Assembly: GCA_021613535.1 (NCBI GenBank)
Contig: CP075497.1
Span: 11,346,001 to 11,410,000, forward strand
Source of the DNA: Adineta vaga
Lineage: Eukaryota > Rotifera
Reading direction: 5' to 3'
DNA length: 64,000 nucleotides
Shown piece after piece: positions 38,225-49,131 of the stretch (positions are counted from its first letter, which is position 1; each line of letters begins with the position of its first letter). The notes beneath the pieces are model-generated. The model did no database searches. It saw only the letters and a list, made by a program, of their open reading frames with translations, and was not told the origin of the DNA. Position numbers and translations under genes: made by a program.

Positions 38225-40613
38225 ATGGAATTACGTTTATCACTAATTCGTTCTCCGAACTATCCAGATACGATTAATGTTGATGAAGATCTTCAAGATT
38301 ATTTTAGTGAACCACGTCGAATAAAATTGAATGATCAAATCACTATTCATCCTTTATTACAACCAGGTAGAAATGATATTTAAACGAAAGATTCATTCAT
38401 CGGTTTAATTTTTAGAATTAGAAGTACATTTTCTTGTTTCATCACTTAAAGGAGATGATGCTTTAATATCTGCTGATAATTGTCGAATTATTATTGATAC
38501 AAAAAATATTCGTCAAGAAAAATTAACTTCAACGTAAGAAAATCTCAATATTGAATAACTGAGTCAATCTTTTTCTACGTAGATCTTCTAATACAGATGA
38601 AACAATTGTTTTTGCTAGTCAACGTTTATGTCAGATGTTAACAACATTTGATATTCAATGGTCTAAACAAACATCTACTCCAACAATTCTTATTCATGGA
38701 CTTGATCATTTCAATTCATTAGTGGATTATGCATGTCGACGTTGTGGATATCATTGTCATACAGTGATTATTTGAATAGGTTTTCTCTTGAATTAACATT
38801 CTATCATAGAAATAGTTTAGGTATCAAGTCAATTATTTGCTGGTGATTCAGCTGCAGCGACTATTAAACGTATTGAACAAGCAATTCAAACTGCAAATAA
38901 ATCCATACCATGCGTACTTTTCTTTAATCATGTAACTTTAGTAAAACCAATTTTTTGTTTAAGAAGATAAATTACTTTCGATTATTTAGGTGAATTACCT
39001 ATGTAAACTAACGGATGTAGAAAATGATGATGCAATTGTTACAAATGGTATTCGAAGATTAATTCAACAACTTCAATCGACATTAGCTGAAAATGGACCA
39101 TTGATTATTTTAGCTGCTGTATCACGACTTCATTTACTTAGTGAACAAGTTTTAAGTTTATTTAGTTATACATTAGCAATACCGGTATCTTTCCTTTCGT
39201 ATTTATTTGTTTGTTTGAATGAATTATATATTGTTTTATAAAAGGTAATTCCAATGGAAATACGAAAAGATTGGTTGGGTACTCGACTTTCGAATATCGA
39301 AGTTGCAGAAGATTTTAATTATGAACTTATTTTAGCTCAAACTAAAGGTAATATTAACTTCATATCAATAAAACTTTTTTTGATAAGAATACTTTGTTAG
39401 GTTGGCCAATCACTGAAGTTGATCAGCTCATTCGTTTAACTATCGAAGCTGCTTATTGGCGATCAACTGAGTAAATCGTTTCAATTAGTTTTTTTCTATT
39501 TTATTTTCTTTTAATGAATAGATCATCGGAAAGTTCAATTAGATTAACAAATATTGATTTTGAACAAGCTTTAAAAAAGAGTCATACCTCGAAATTATCT
39601 AGTCAACGAAAAGCAATGATACCTAATGTACATTGGAGTGATATTGGAGGATTATCAGTAGCAAAGAAGGAAATTCTAAACACAATTCAATTACCTTTAC
39701 TTCATCCAGATTTATTTGGTGATTTAGCCAGGTAGATTATCGTCTTAATGAAATCTATCTAAATTTATTTTCTTAGAACTGGAATTCTTCTCTATGGTCC
39801 ACCAGGATCTGGTATAAATAATATATCATTCCAATAATCATTCACTGTTTTATTCTATAGGAAAAACGTTGTTGGCAAAAGCAGTTGCAACAGAATTTTC
39901 TCTCAATTTTTTATCAGTACGTGGTCCTGAATTATTAAATATGTATGTTGGTCAAAGTGAACAAAATGTTCGTGATTTATTTGAACGTGCTCGTCTTGCT
40001 TCGCCATGTATTTTATTTTTTGATGAATTGGATTCTCTTGCACCACGTCGTGGTCGAACATCATCTGATTCTTCTGGTGTTAGTGATCGACTCGTGTCGC
40101 AATTACTTACAGAAATTGATCAACAACAAAGTGACCATCATATATTTATTATTGGTGCAACAAATCGACCTGATTTATTAGATGATGCACTTTTAAGACC
40201 AGGTCGTTTTGATAAATTGATCTATATTGGAATTAGTAATGATCATAATGATCGAAAACAAATGTTTCTAGCTTTGACACAAAAGTATGTAATATTAAAT
40301 TCGATTGGATAGAAAGGATTCTAATAAGAGAATAAACTATTTTAGATTTCATATTATTGAGAATGATTTTGATGCTGATGATTTCGTTCGTTCATGCCCA
40401 TTGAATATGACCGGTGCAGATTTCTATGCATTAGCAAGTGATGCTTATCTTCGTGCAATCCGAAGGTTAATTACAAATAATCGAAAAGAAGAAGAAGAAG
40501 ATAATCAAATAGTGGCGTTGATCAAAAGTGATTTTTATGATACATTAACAGGTTTTAGTCCATCACTTGATAAAAATGAAATAAAACAATATGAACGATT
40601 ACAAAAATCTTGA
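38225..40613 (+). CDS. PEX6: Peroxisome biogenesis factor 6 (AAA ATPase), short N-terminus
   Basis: PEX6 with PEX1 extracts the receptor PEX5 from the peroxisome membrane. Eleven exons: 38225-38366, 38416-38533, 38583-38763, 38821-38931, 38990-39184, 39245-39347, 39401-39470, 39522-39731, 39777-39811, 39861-40284, 40346-40613; 618 aa, against 980 in human. The D2 ATPase is strong: [20 protein letters not shown], Walker A GPPGSGKT (split by an intron after Gly), [14 protein letters not shown]-like [14 protein letters not shown], Walker [13 protein letters not shown] and [20 protein letters not shown]. The D1 region is degenerate, with no Walker A. The missing length is all N-terminal, so an upstream exon could exist, but PSMC5 ends only 193 nt earlier. 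The ATG directly follows TTTTAG. Confidence 0.92.
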
Positions 40614-40847
40614 TTTACATGGTTGTTTTTTTTTCTAAAATAAAATAATGATTATCGACGTGAACATACAATGTATTACTTTTTTTGAAGCCAAAGTTTG
40701 CATTCATCATTTTTTCAATAACGAAGTAATTACATCATTTATTGAAAATTGATTATCAAAGCAAACAAAAATACATTCGATAGCGCGTTATATAAACAAC
40801 TTCAACATAACACATCTCAACAATCTTTAGTGAAATCTAACAAAATT

Positions 40848-40940
40848 ATGTGCACATTTCTTACATTACCTATCGAAGTCGTCTATAGAGTTTTGGATCA
40901 TATAGACGATTTTACCCTACTGTACTCTATGCAAAATATC
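40848..40940 (+). pseudogene. F-box domain remnant cut by a transposon
   Basis: From ATG 40848 the frame reads LPIEVVYRVLDHIDDFTLLYSMQNI, a typical F-box helix 1-3 start, then ends exactly at the left terminus of the fold-back element at 40941. After the element the sequence does not resume a recognisable F-box protein; removing the element and one TA still leads to a stop within three codons. It is therefore a dead fragment, perhaps from the same family as the F-box gene at 44841. Confidence 0.65.
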
Positions 40941-41795
40941 TAAGGTGCACCCAATGCAAAATTACAGCACCTCTGATTTTCCCCTGCGATTAGCATAGTT
41001 AGATACAGTTTCTCACGCTGATCTCTAATATGTTATTACTTTTTAATTTTAATTCATTTTTCATGGAGAAAAGGGCAAAATACTGGAGGTTACTAAAACT
41101 CTCATTTTAAAAACTTCTCTAAAGTCGTACCCTCTCTTTCTTCAATTCTTCATTTTTTATTCTTACTGACATGCTAATCGAATTACGCATGTTCGAATGG
41201 TCCTGTGTATGTATTCTAAAACTAGATTACATGTTATATTTGACATCTAATTTTTCATCCTCGAAATATCACCTAGAGTGGTTGAAACGGGAACCCTTGA
41301 CCCGTGATATGTCTATTTTCAAGAAATGAAAAATAAAATGAAAAAAAGCGAGCCGTATTTTTGTAGCCCATGAAAAGGCGGTTCTAATCACGTGTGATTG
41401 AAGGTCCTACTTTGTATAATAAAAACCTAGACAGGCTTACAAACAATAAGAGACATGTAAAAAGTGATATTTCGAGGATGAAAAATTAGATGTCAAATAT
41501 AACATGTAATCTAGTTTTAGAATACATACACAGGACCATTCGAACATGCGTAATTCGATTAGCATGTCAGTAAGAATAAAAAATGAAGAATTGAAGAAAG
41601 AGAGGGTACGACTTTAGAGAAGTTTTTAAAATGAGAGTTTTAGTAACCTCCAGTATTTTGCCCTTTTCTCCATGAAAAATGAATTAAAATTAAAAAGTAA
41701 TAACATATTAGAGATCAGCGTGAGAAACTGTATCTAACTATGCTAATCGCAGGGGAAAATCAGAGGTGCTGTAATTTTACATTGGGTGCACCTTA
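40941..41795. mobile_element. Fold-back (long-inverted-repeat) DNA element, MITE-like
   Basis: Two inverted arms, 40941-41272 and 41464-41795, each 332 nt and almost identical (I see one mismatch near the outer end), enclose a 191-nt unique centre. The termini read TAAGGTGCACCCAATG and its complement, so a TA duplication with AGGTGCACC ends is likely, as in Tc1/mariner-type elements. No transposase is encoded, so it is non-autonomous. Near-identity of the arms indicates recent insertion or arm homogenisation. It sits in an F-box remnant. Confidence 0.9.
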
Positions 41796-42880
41796 CAATT
41801 AAAATTATTAATTGAATGAAATGTATGCTATTAGATTTGGAAAAAATAATCTAACAAGTAATTCCTATAGAGATCTATGATAATAAACCTTATAATGCAC
41901 TAAACTCAATCGAAATCGGAATTTCTTTTCCTCTGGCATTCGTTATTTTGCAGAAAAAATCAATCAAATAGTTTAACATGAATTTATCTAATGGAACAAG
42001 TATTAATGAAAACCAAAACGTCGAACTTTCGACGATGTCTGAGAAAGAATAATAAAAACTGCCGAAACTGTACGTATATGAATAATCTCAAGCGTATATA
42101 TTAGATTAAAATATTGAAATGAAAAATGGAAAACTGTTTTGCAATGCTAATTCAAAATCATATTGGAGTTCTATAAATCACTTACCTCAACTTATTATTT
42201 CACAATTAGAAGAAACAATCTGTATATACGTACGCAACAGTATATATAGTGCATTTCCTACGTCATAAGGATCATACGATGGTCATTGTCTTATCCGTCA
42301 GTTATCTCCGATCTCAGCCAAGTCAGATTGACCGTCATTATCGTTCTTTCATGATTCATTGTACATCTACATACATGTTCACTATTGCAACAATCGTAAT
42401 TCAATGATCTTTCAATTTGCAAACCAGCCACAATTGAAAATGCAATGCATCTGATAGAGGATTACTTCGCATTTTCTAGCATTCGAGTAAGAATTGAACT
42501 ATTTATATTCAACAATCCGTAATCCAGGATATAAAATCGTTATTACAAATTTAAATATATCATGCTTTATTTCTTCTACGAAATAGTCTCAACACGAATG
42601 CTGATACGCACTTGGAAAATTAAGTAACTGATGTTCTTACATTTCAAGAATATAATTTATCAATTGTAATCATCAAGTTATTAAATTGAATTAACTAAAA
42701 CTCTTCACTCTTTACATTACATAGCTAGACGATGAAGTAACGAGGTGATTACATCAAATCCACTCATATCCCTCAGCTTCTATCATGAATGCATTTTTTG
42801 GCGGGGTAATGAAGTCATTACTCCTCTGTGCAATGCGTGGGATGAATGTCATTTTATTTTCGTTGTCTGAATGTATGGGT
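41796..42880. other. Gene-free AT-rich spacer in accessory block
   Basis: I see no supportable gene or repeat unit here. Short frames lack similarity to anything I recognise. Confidence 0.4.
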
Positions 42881-43930
42881 ATCGTGAAGGCTGGCTGTCG
42901 ATACCCGTCGTAATAGTATTATGACATCTATGATTAGATACATATTTATGTTGGAGAATATGCGAGTTATAGAAGTGGTGGTTATGCTTATGAATTTCGA
43001 GGTTAATTATCTGATCTTCATACAAATTTATCTTTACTTCATCAATTAGGATGGATTGATAATTAAACACGAGCTGTGTTTATTCAATTCACTCTTTATA
43101 ATTCAAATGTTGAATTATTTACTTCATTAACTTTTCTTCTCGAATTTTTATCAACAACATCCATTTATCCAACTGTTCGTTTAAAACCAATTAATTTTTC
43201 AAGTAAATTATTTCTCTTTGATTTCTTTTTACCAAGAAATGTTTTTTTTTATATAGCATTTACATCGATATCACAATTGATTTGTACAATACTTTATATG
43301 ATCATGATTATCTATTTGATGATTATTGAAATTCGATTATCATTTAAAGAAAAATGAAAATATTTTCATCAATTTTAGTCTTATATGAAAATCGGAATTA
43401 TTGTATGTTCGTGGACGGTTGTTGAGATTTATATTTGTCGATACAATGAATATGAACGTATTAGAAAATTATTCAAAGAAACAAATGGATATATTTATAT
43501 TAATTTACAATGCTTTAGTTTATTTATTTTAATTGTTGTCTTTACTGGTATGAGTATGTTTCTTTCAATCATTTATGATAGTTTTTATCGAGCAAGAAAC
43601 AATCTTAATAATTAAAATGAAAAAATATTTTCATTTATGATGACAAGATTTCTACGTTGGACAGGTAAAGAAAAGAACTATTGGAGATAAATACAGTTTA
43701 TCATCATTTTAGGTTTAAAAAAAGCAACAGAAGAAGAAAGAAATACTTTGAATCATGGAGAACATATTGAACATCTTGCAGAGAAAATTGATCGATTATT
43801 CGATGCAATAGATCGAGTAAGAGATTTTCTGAATTCTTCGCTTTATGAATGTATGTTAATTATATTTATTTTTAGCTATATTTAACTGAAACAAATTAAA
43901 ATTCAAGAATATAATCGTCATCATTAATAA
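42881..43930 (+). pseudogene. Polycystin-family (PKD/TRPP) channel pseudogene
   Basis: One forward frame reads polycystin text broken by stops: YASYRSGGYAYEFRG, LHQLGWIDN, TRAVFIQFTLYNSNVELF, SLTFLLEFLSTTSIYP (extracellular polycystin domain), hydrophobic FYIAFTSISQLICTIL, SYMKIGIIVCSW, RYNEYERIRKLFKETNGYIY, then after a collapsed membrane region SMFLSIIYDSFYRARNNL, MMTRFLRWTG and, across an intron (43665-43712), HGEHIEHLAEKIDRLFDAIDR. The order matches PKD2-type channels, but several transmembrane helices and the pore loop are missing between 43500 and 43560. In-frame stops stand at Gln or Trp positions. No ATG upstream. It is a dead gene, not a functional channel. Confidence 0.8.
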
Positions 43931-44804
43931 CTGATTTGTCAATGTTCGCTTTGAATATCCATTTTAATCATTTATGGCTTTTCAATTTTATTTCCAAGAT
44001 TTCTCGGTCAGGATCCATGGTATACTTTTTTTGTTTGATAGAGCATGTCAAGATACAGAGCACTGAAGAGTCTTTTTTTTTAATTAACTTTTCTTTTTTA
44101 TTCAAAAATCACACATTTATATTACTGGACACCCATTTTTTCGGTCATTGAACTTCTCATGCCTTTTCTTCAGTGAAAAAGTAAGAATTTAAAAAAAGGA
44201 ATCTATGCAGTGCCCTGCATCCTGAGATGCTCTTTCTAGCAAAAAAAGAAAAAAAAATCCGCCATGACTCTGGACCGAGAAATCTTGGAAATAAAATGAC
44301 CTATTTTTCGCCTTGTTTGCTTCATGTCTCTGGAAAACAAGGTGATATCGAGCTGAAATTTTTACCATACACTCCCCTCTTCAGCCCATTTGAACTGTCC
44401 AAAGTCGAGTTCGGTTTTTGAGGGGGGGCTTAATTGAAAAACCAAAATCTTACAGATGATACTGAAATATTGAAAGAGTTTGTAAGAAATCATACGAATG
44501 AATTATCCGATGCATTTAATAAACATTCGTGTGACTCATAGATCAAACAACAGTTATTTAGTCTTTCAATGATTCTTTTAAGTCACAAAAATCTTGATTT
44601 TAACTTTAAAAAAGTATTTACTAATTGTGTGTATCAGCTGTCGATTCGATCATTCACCAAACTCAATGTACATAAGAAATATAATAAGAGAGAAAATGTA
44701 ACAGACGAAAGATGACCTGATTGATGACTCGTCAATAAACGAAAAAATGGTTCTCACAAACAAAAAAACGGCATCAACTGTTCATCGCAGTCTATTAATA
44801 TGTC
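43931..44804. other. Non-coding stretch with possible dispersed-repeat debris
   Basis: No conserved gene. The part from about 44080 to 44440 has higher GC than its surroundings, a run of seven G near 44422 and an odd unspliced texture, suggesting an old dispersed repeat. A short frame at 44450-44540 (TDDTEILKEFVRNHTNELSD) could be a last remnant exon of the polycystin copy, but I cannot prove it. Confidence 0.35.
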
Positions 44805-44840
44805 ATGATTATTTCTTTTTTATTGTCTTCTCAGACGGCA

Positions 44841-46647
44841 ATGACAAAAATAGATATGTATATAGAGATGAACATGACTGAACGGAACCAAAGAGATATG
44901 AATATTTCGTATAATGATCAAAAAAATATATTCGATTTACCTAATGAAATTTTATTTATTATTTTCAATAAACTAAATATGGTCGACGTTCTTTATTCAC
45001 TTGTGGATGTTTGTCAACGATTTAATGAAATAGTGCTCAATCCATTTTATATTCGTAATCTTGATATGACCACTGTGACGATGAAATCATGTTTTCAATT
45101 TATGTATTCAATAGACAATCAAGTTCTTAATAAAATTTGTGAAAGTATTTTACCTCGAATTTATCAGCAAGTAAATGAACTTACTCTTGAACAAAGTTCA
45201 GTGGAACGTGTATTTGGTACTATCAATTATCCTGAGCTTTATTCATTATCACTAAGAGGTTGTCGAGAAGATTTTTTAGTTAAATACCTAACAGGTAAAC
45301 TAGTTTTCTAATTTTAATCAATACGGTGATAAAATCATTTGAATAAGTTAATTAGCATTTTCTTTTTTTTTCTATGAACTGAAGATAATACAATTCTTCG
45401 CCAGCTTCTTACTGAACAAATTACATGTCTTCAAATTGATATCATGAATATGACAACACCACCACTTCCTCGAACTCTGTCGACTATATTTACTTTGATT
45501 TTATCTTTATGTAAACGATTGACGGAATTGAACTTTTGTGAATCATCACATCGCTTAACCAGCTGTACTTTTGACTTATCAACTAATTTCATGTCTTCAA
45601 CTTTGACTACACTGGAGATTACTGTGGAAACTTTCAATGATTTCCTTTATTTACTTGACGAACGTCTCAAATGTTTATCAACACTGAAAATTCACGTGGA
45701 CGAAATAGCACCTACACCAGGAACAATAGATAACACGGTTAGTATTATTGTCAGTTAGTATGTTTCAAAAAAGTAAAAAATGGACTCGATAGACAAACAT
45801 TTGACATTTACGTCATATCCACACGCAATTGTTTATGATAAGGAACTTGTTCCATTGTTTCGACGAATGATTAATCTGGAAGAATTGATATTATTTCTTT
45901 CAATAATAAGAATTGACTCGAATTATATCGATGGTACTCAATTGTATGATGATATTCTTATTCATATGCGACAATTGAAGAAATTCGCTTTCAATATCGA
46001 CACATGCGTGATCAAAAGGAATACTAAAATTGCTCTTTCATCGAATGAAGTTATTCAGCGTAGTTTCATTAGAAGAGAATATGGACCAGTTGTTACACAT
46101 GTTGAAACTTTTTCAGAGGAAAAGAACAGAAGAGTTCATATTTATTCGCTTCCATATGAATTCAACGGTAGATGCAATATCTATTCACTTCCATACCAAT
46201 TCAAAAATTTTCATAATTTAAGCAATTCTTTTCAAGGTGGCATATTTGATGACGTTCAATCGCTGATGATATCAGACATACGATCTTTCGAACATCACTT
46301 TTTCAAAGTTATTGCTCAAAGTTTTCCTCTGTTGAAACGATTGGATATTTTCAATGATGAACCACAGAAAGAAGAAACAGTCAATAACTTTCATCCAATT
46401 TTCTCATCTTATTTTACTCAATATTGCCACCGCTCATGTCGACGACACTGCACAATTTCTCTTCGATAAACATTGTCATTCGCCTCGTTTACGGGAGCTT
46501 CATATCAAGTACGAAGCACTTGTGATAGTCACAAATAATTTTACTAATGATGAGACACGTCATGTTTGTAGTAAATTAACGAGTGTTCATATAGAGGAGC
46601 CGTTTGTTTCTTCAGAAAATTTTCATCACTATTTTCCTTTATTGTAA
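44841..46647 (+). pseudogene. F-box protein gene, broken (bdelloid-type family)
   Basis: The start ATG at 44841 lies 6 nt after a TCTTCTCAG acceptor. Exon 44841-45294 encodes an F-box (DLPNEILFIIFNKLNMVDVL, LVDVCQRFNEIVLNPFYIRN). A normal intron leads to 45385-45737, with leucine-rich-repeat-like helices (LCKRLTELNFCESSHRL). The next segment (45780 on; TSYPHAIVYDKELVPLFRRM) is separated by two in-frame stops and no convincing intron. At about 46395 the frame shifts by one base before the family motif LNIATAHVDDTAQFLFDK, which then runs to a stop at 46645. F-box proteins link substrates to SCF ubiquitin ligases. Two independent lesions argue for a pseudogene, though sequence error is possible for each. 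Confidence 0.75.
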
Positions 46648-48009
46648 ATGTTACTTGTTAAAACTTGGGTCAATAAAAACAAATAGTTGGAGAAGATTAA
46701 ATATGTTTTCAGTCATAGCAAGATGGCATCGCTAAGAAATTAGTAAAACAGTTGGATTTAATTGGTTATCAAACGCTCTTGAATCGATGAAATTCTGGCA
46801 AATCGATACGTTATCGAAGCTACTGAGTTCACAAAAATCGCTTCAGATCTCCAAAATATGATGAAAATTGACAGCTATACCCAGCTGCAAAACCAATTGA
46901 ATAATGGTTAAGTAAGTTGATTACTAGGCGACTACGATAGGAGAAATATAGACAGATAAATGAAAAATTTTGCTTTTGATAATATAATATCTATCAAGCG
47001 GTGAAAGCAATTTCTGTTGACGTGAATATTTATCGCACTATTTAATATATTCCTTCATAAGGATAGAAGAGATAAGATGATAGATTGAGTACACATAACG
47101 AAAAGGTAGCTAAACATCATTACATAAGAAAACATACAAAACAAGTAGTTAAGAATTACAATGAGACATGAAAATGAAGCAAAGAAAAAACAAGAGCAAA
47201 ATTCATCGACCCTTTTTTTCCAAAAAAGAAAAATAAGAAAAACATTCATAAATAAAACTAATATTTATTATATATTGAAGAACGCTTTGTTTCATCGACA
47301 GTTTTGAACAAATTTTTCGTAGATACATGTATCGAGCATTAATTCATCTATTTACTGAGTAACTTAAAAAAATATTTTGGATCAAATCTCCAAGCAAAAT
47401 GAAAATATGTTTCGAAAATTTTAACCGGAAAATTTCTGTTTTTTTTGGTTCAGGCTACACCTGTCATGTCGGATCGTTCCCAGTCCTAAATTATGCTGCT
47501 TAATTAAAAGAAAATAGATATAAGAAGACGAAAAATATATTTGCTATGCTTTGATAGAGCGTATTGAATTTCAAAATAGTCATAGTATTTGAATTATCGA
47601 TAGTTAAGAGAGATGAGACTGATATTAGTGAACAAGAAAAATTAAATTCATTTAAATTAGATTAAATAATTATTAGAGAAATCATGTATCTTAGATGATT
47701 ACTTGAGAATATATCTCCAATTGCTTCAACAACTGACGAATATTAATCATATATTGACAGAATACTGATGATTTATTTCCATTCACTTTTCCTTTATTTA
47801 CCATTATTTTATCAACATTTCTATGAAATAGAATAAGAAAAAAAACCTCGAGAAAATCTTTTAACAGTTTGCTGACAAGAAAGTTTAATTCCATTTATTC
47901 GATGTATGTTTACAAAAAAAAAAATAGTTTAAATGATGAATAATTTTGTGCATAATCTTCATGATATAAGAAAAAAAAGTCAACATAATAACACAAAAAA
48001 AAACATATT
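46648..48009. other. Spacer without supportable genes
   Basis: AT-rich, with an AATAAA at about 46672 that would serve the F-box gene. No other gene, RNA or repeat recognised. Confidence 0.4.
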
Positions 48010-48690
48010 TTATTTATGATAAAGGTTAGATTTATCATTTTGACTATCATGAGTATCATGTTGACCTGTTTTTGACGATTTTGATTCTTGTATATGCTGT
48101 TCAAGTGGTGTTGTATCTATATTTTGTCGAGTAATACCATCATCTATTGATTTCATAGCAACCATTGAACGAGATACATTTCCATCATTTCCTGGTGTTT
48201 CATTCGATAAATCTTGAGCATGAATAGAAGTATTGAGTAAATCATCATTACCATTTTTATCTATAACTATAGAAATACAAATTATAAATCGATATAATAT
48301 TTTACTTAAAGAAACTTACCACCAGTTACGTCTTCACCTTTTTTATTTATATTTAATTGAACATCATCAATTGCTTGTGAACATTGTCCTTTCGATTGTT
48401 CTAAAATAAAAAATCATAATATAATTATACGGTTAAAACAAGGATGAATTTTACCATTTATTTCGACCAGTTAGTGCTTAGTACGTTTTTTATCCGCAGT
48501 GTCGGCATAATATCCACTTAATGAAAATTTTAGCTTTTCATTTTCAACTTCATTTTTTAATCAAACAATTTGTTCAGTTGTTAATTTATTAGGATCATCA
48601 TCAGCTTTAGCTACAGCTTCAGCAAGAGCAGCAACAGCAAATTTATATTTACGTAATTGTTCTTGTTCAAGTTCAGCTAATTTGTCAACC
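48010..48690 (-). pseudogene. Broken hydrophilic coiled-coil protein gene, 3' part
   Basis: Minus-strand frame with three exon-like blocks. The 5' block (about 48690-48455) reads LAELEQEQLRKYKFAVAALA, ADDDPNKLTTEQIV, then a TGA, NEVENEKLKFSLSGYYADTA and a TAA. Two short introns follow with proper GT...AG ends and matching phase, joining EQSKGQCSQAIDDVQLN and a Ser/Asp/Asn-rich tail (NDDLLNTSIHAQDL ... NDKSNLYHK) to a stop at 48010. The splice sites are intact while two stops interrupt the helical part, so decay is recent. Family not recognised. Upstream the sequence dissolves into long poly-T runs. Confidence 0.5.
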
Positions 48691-48719
48691 TAAATAATAT
48701 AAACATAAAGAATTTTAAC

Positions 48720-48950
48720 AAAATTAATGAATCAAAATTATATTTCTTTCTTTTTTTTCTTTTTAATAAGATGAATCTTTTTTTTTTTAAAAAATATTTA
48801 TTACAAGAAGTTTTTTTTTTTTTTCTAACTTAAAAAATTTAAAAATGTAATTTATTTTAAAGATTTGAAATTTTTTTTTTTTAAAAAAAATGTTTTTATT
48901 ATTTTTCTTTCGTTTTGAGTATATATATCGAGAAAAAAAAGATAAGAGAA
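48720..48950. repeat. Low-complexity poly-T / poly-A tract
   Basis: Long runs of T interrupted by A runs, with several stretches of ten or more T. It directly precedes (on the minus strand) the broken coiled-coil gene and could be an assembly-poor or retroposon-tail region. Confidence 0.6.
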
Positions 48951-49131
48951 TATTAATGACGAAAAAATGGTACTTCAGAATAGAACTGACCCGGGTTTAA
49001 CTAATATGTATGTATAGTTATTTTAGAAAAGCATGATAATCAGAATAATGCCACGATCAAAATAACACTTTTTCTGCATTTATTCTTTGAATATTATAGA
49101 TATTCGATATTTTCCAAGTTCATTGTATTTA

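Noticed and set aside
42881-43930. Genuine gene using a reassigned genetic code (UAR=Gln, UGA=Trp)
   Set aside because: Neighbouring genes use the standard code, one TAG stands at a conserved Trp position, and membrane helices are missing, so decay is the simpler reading.
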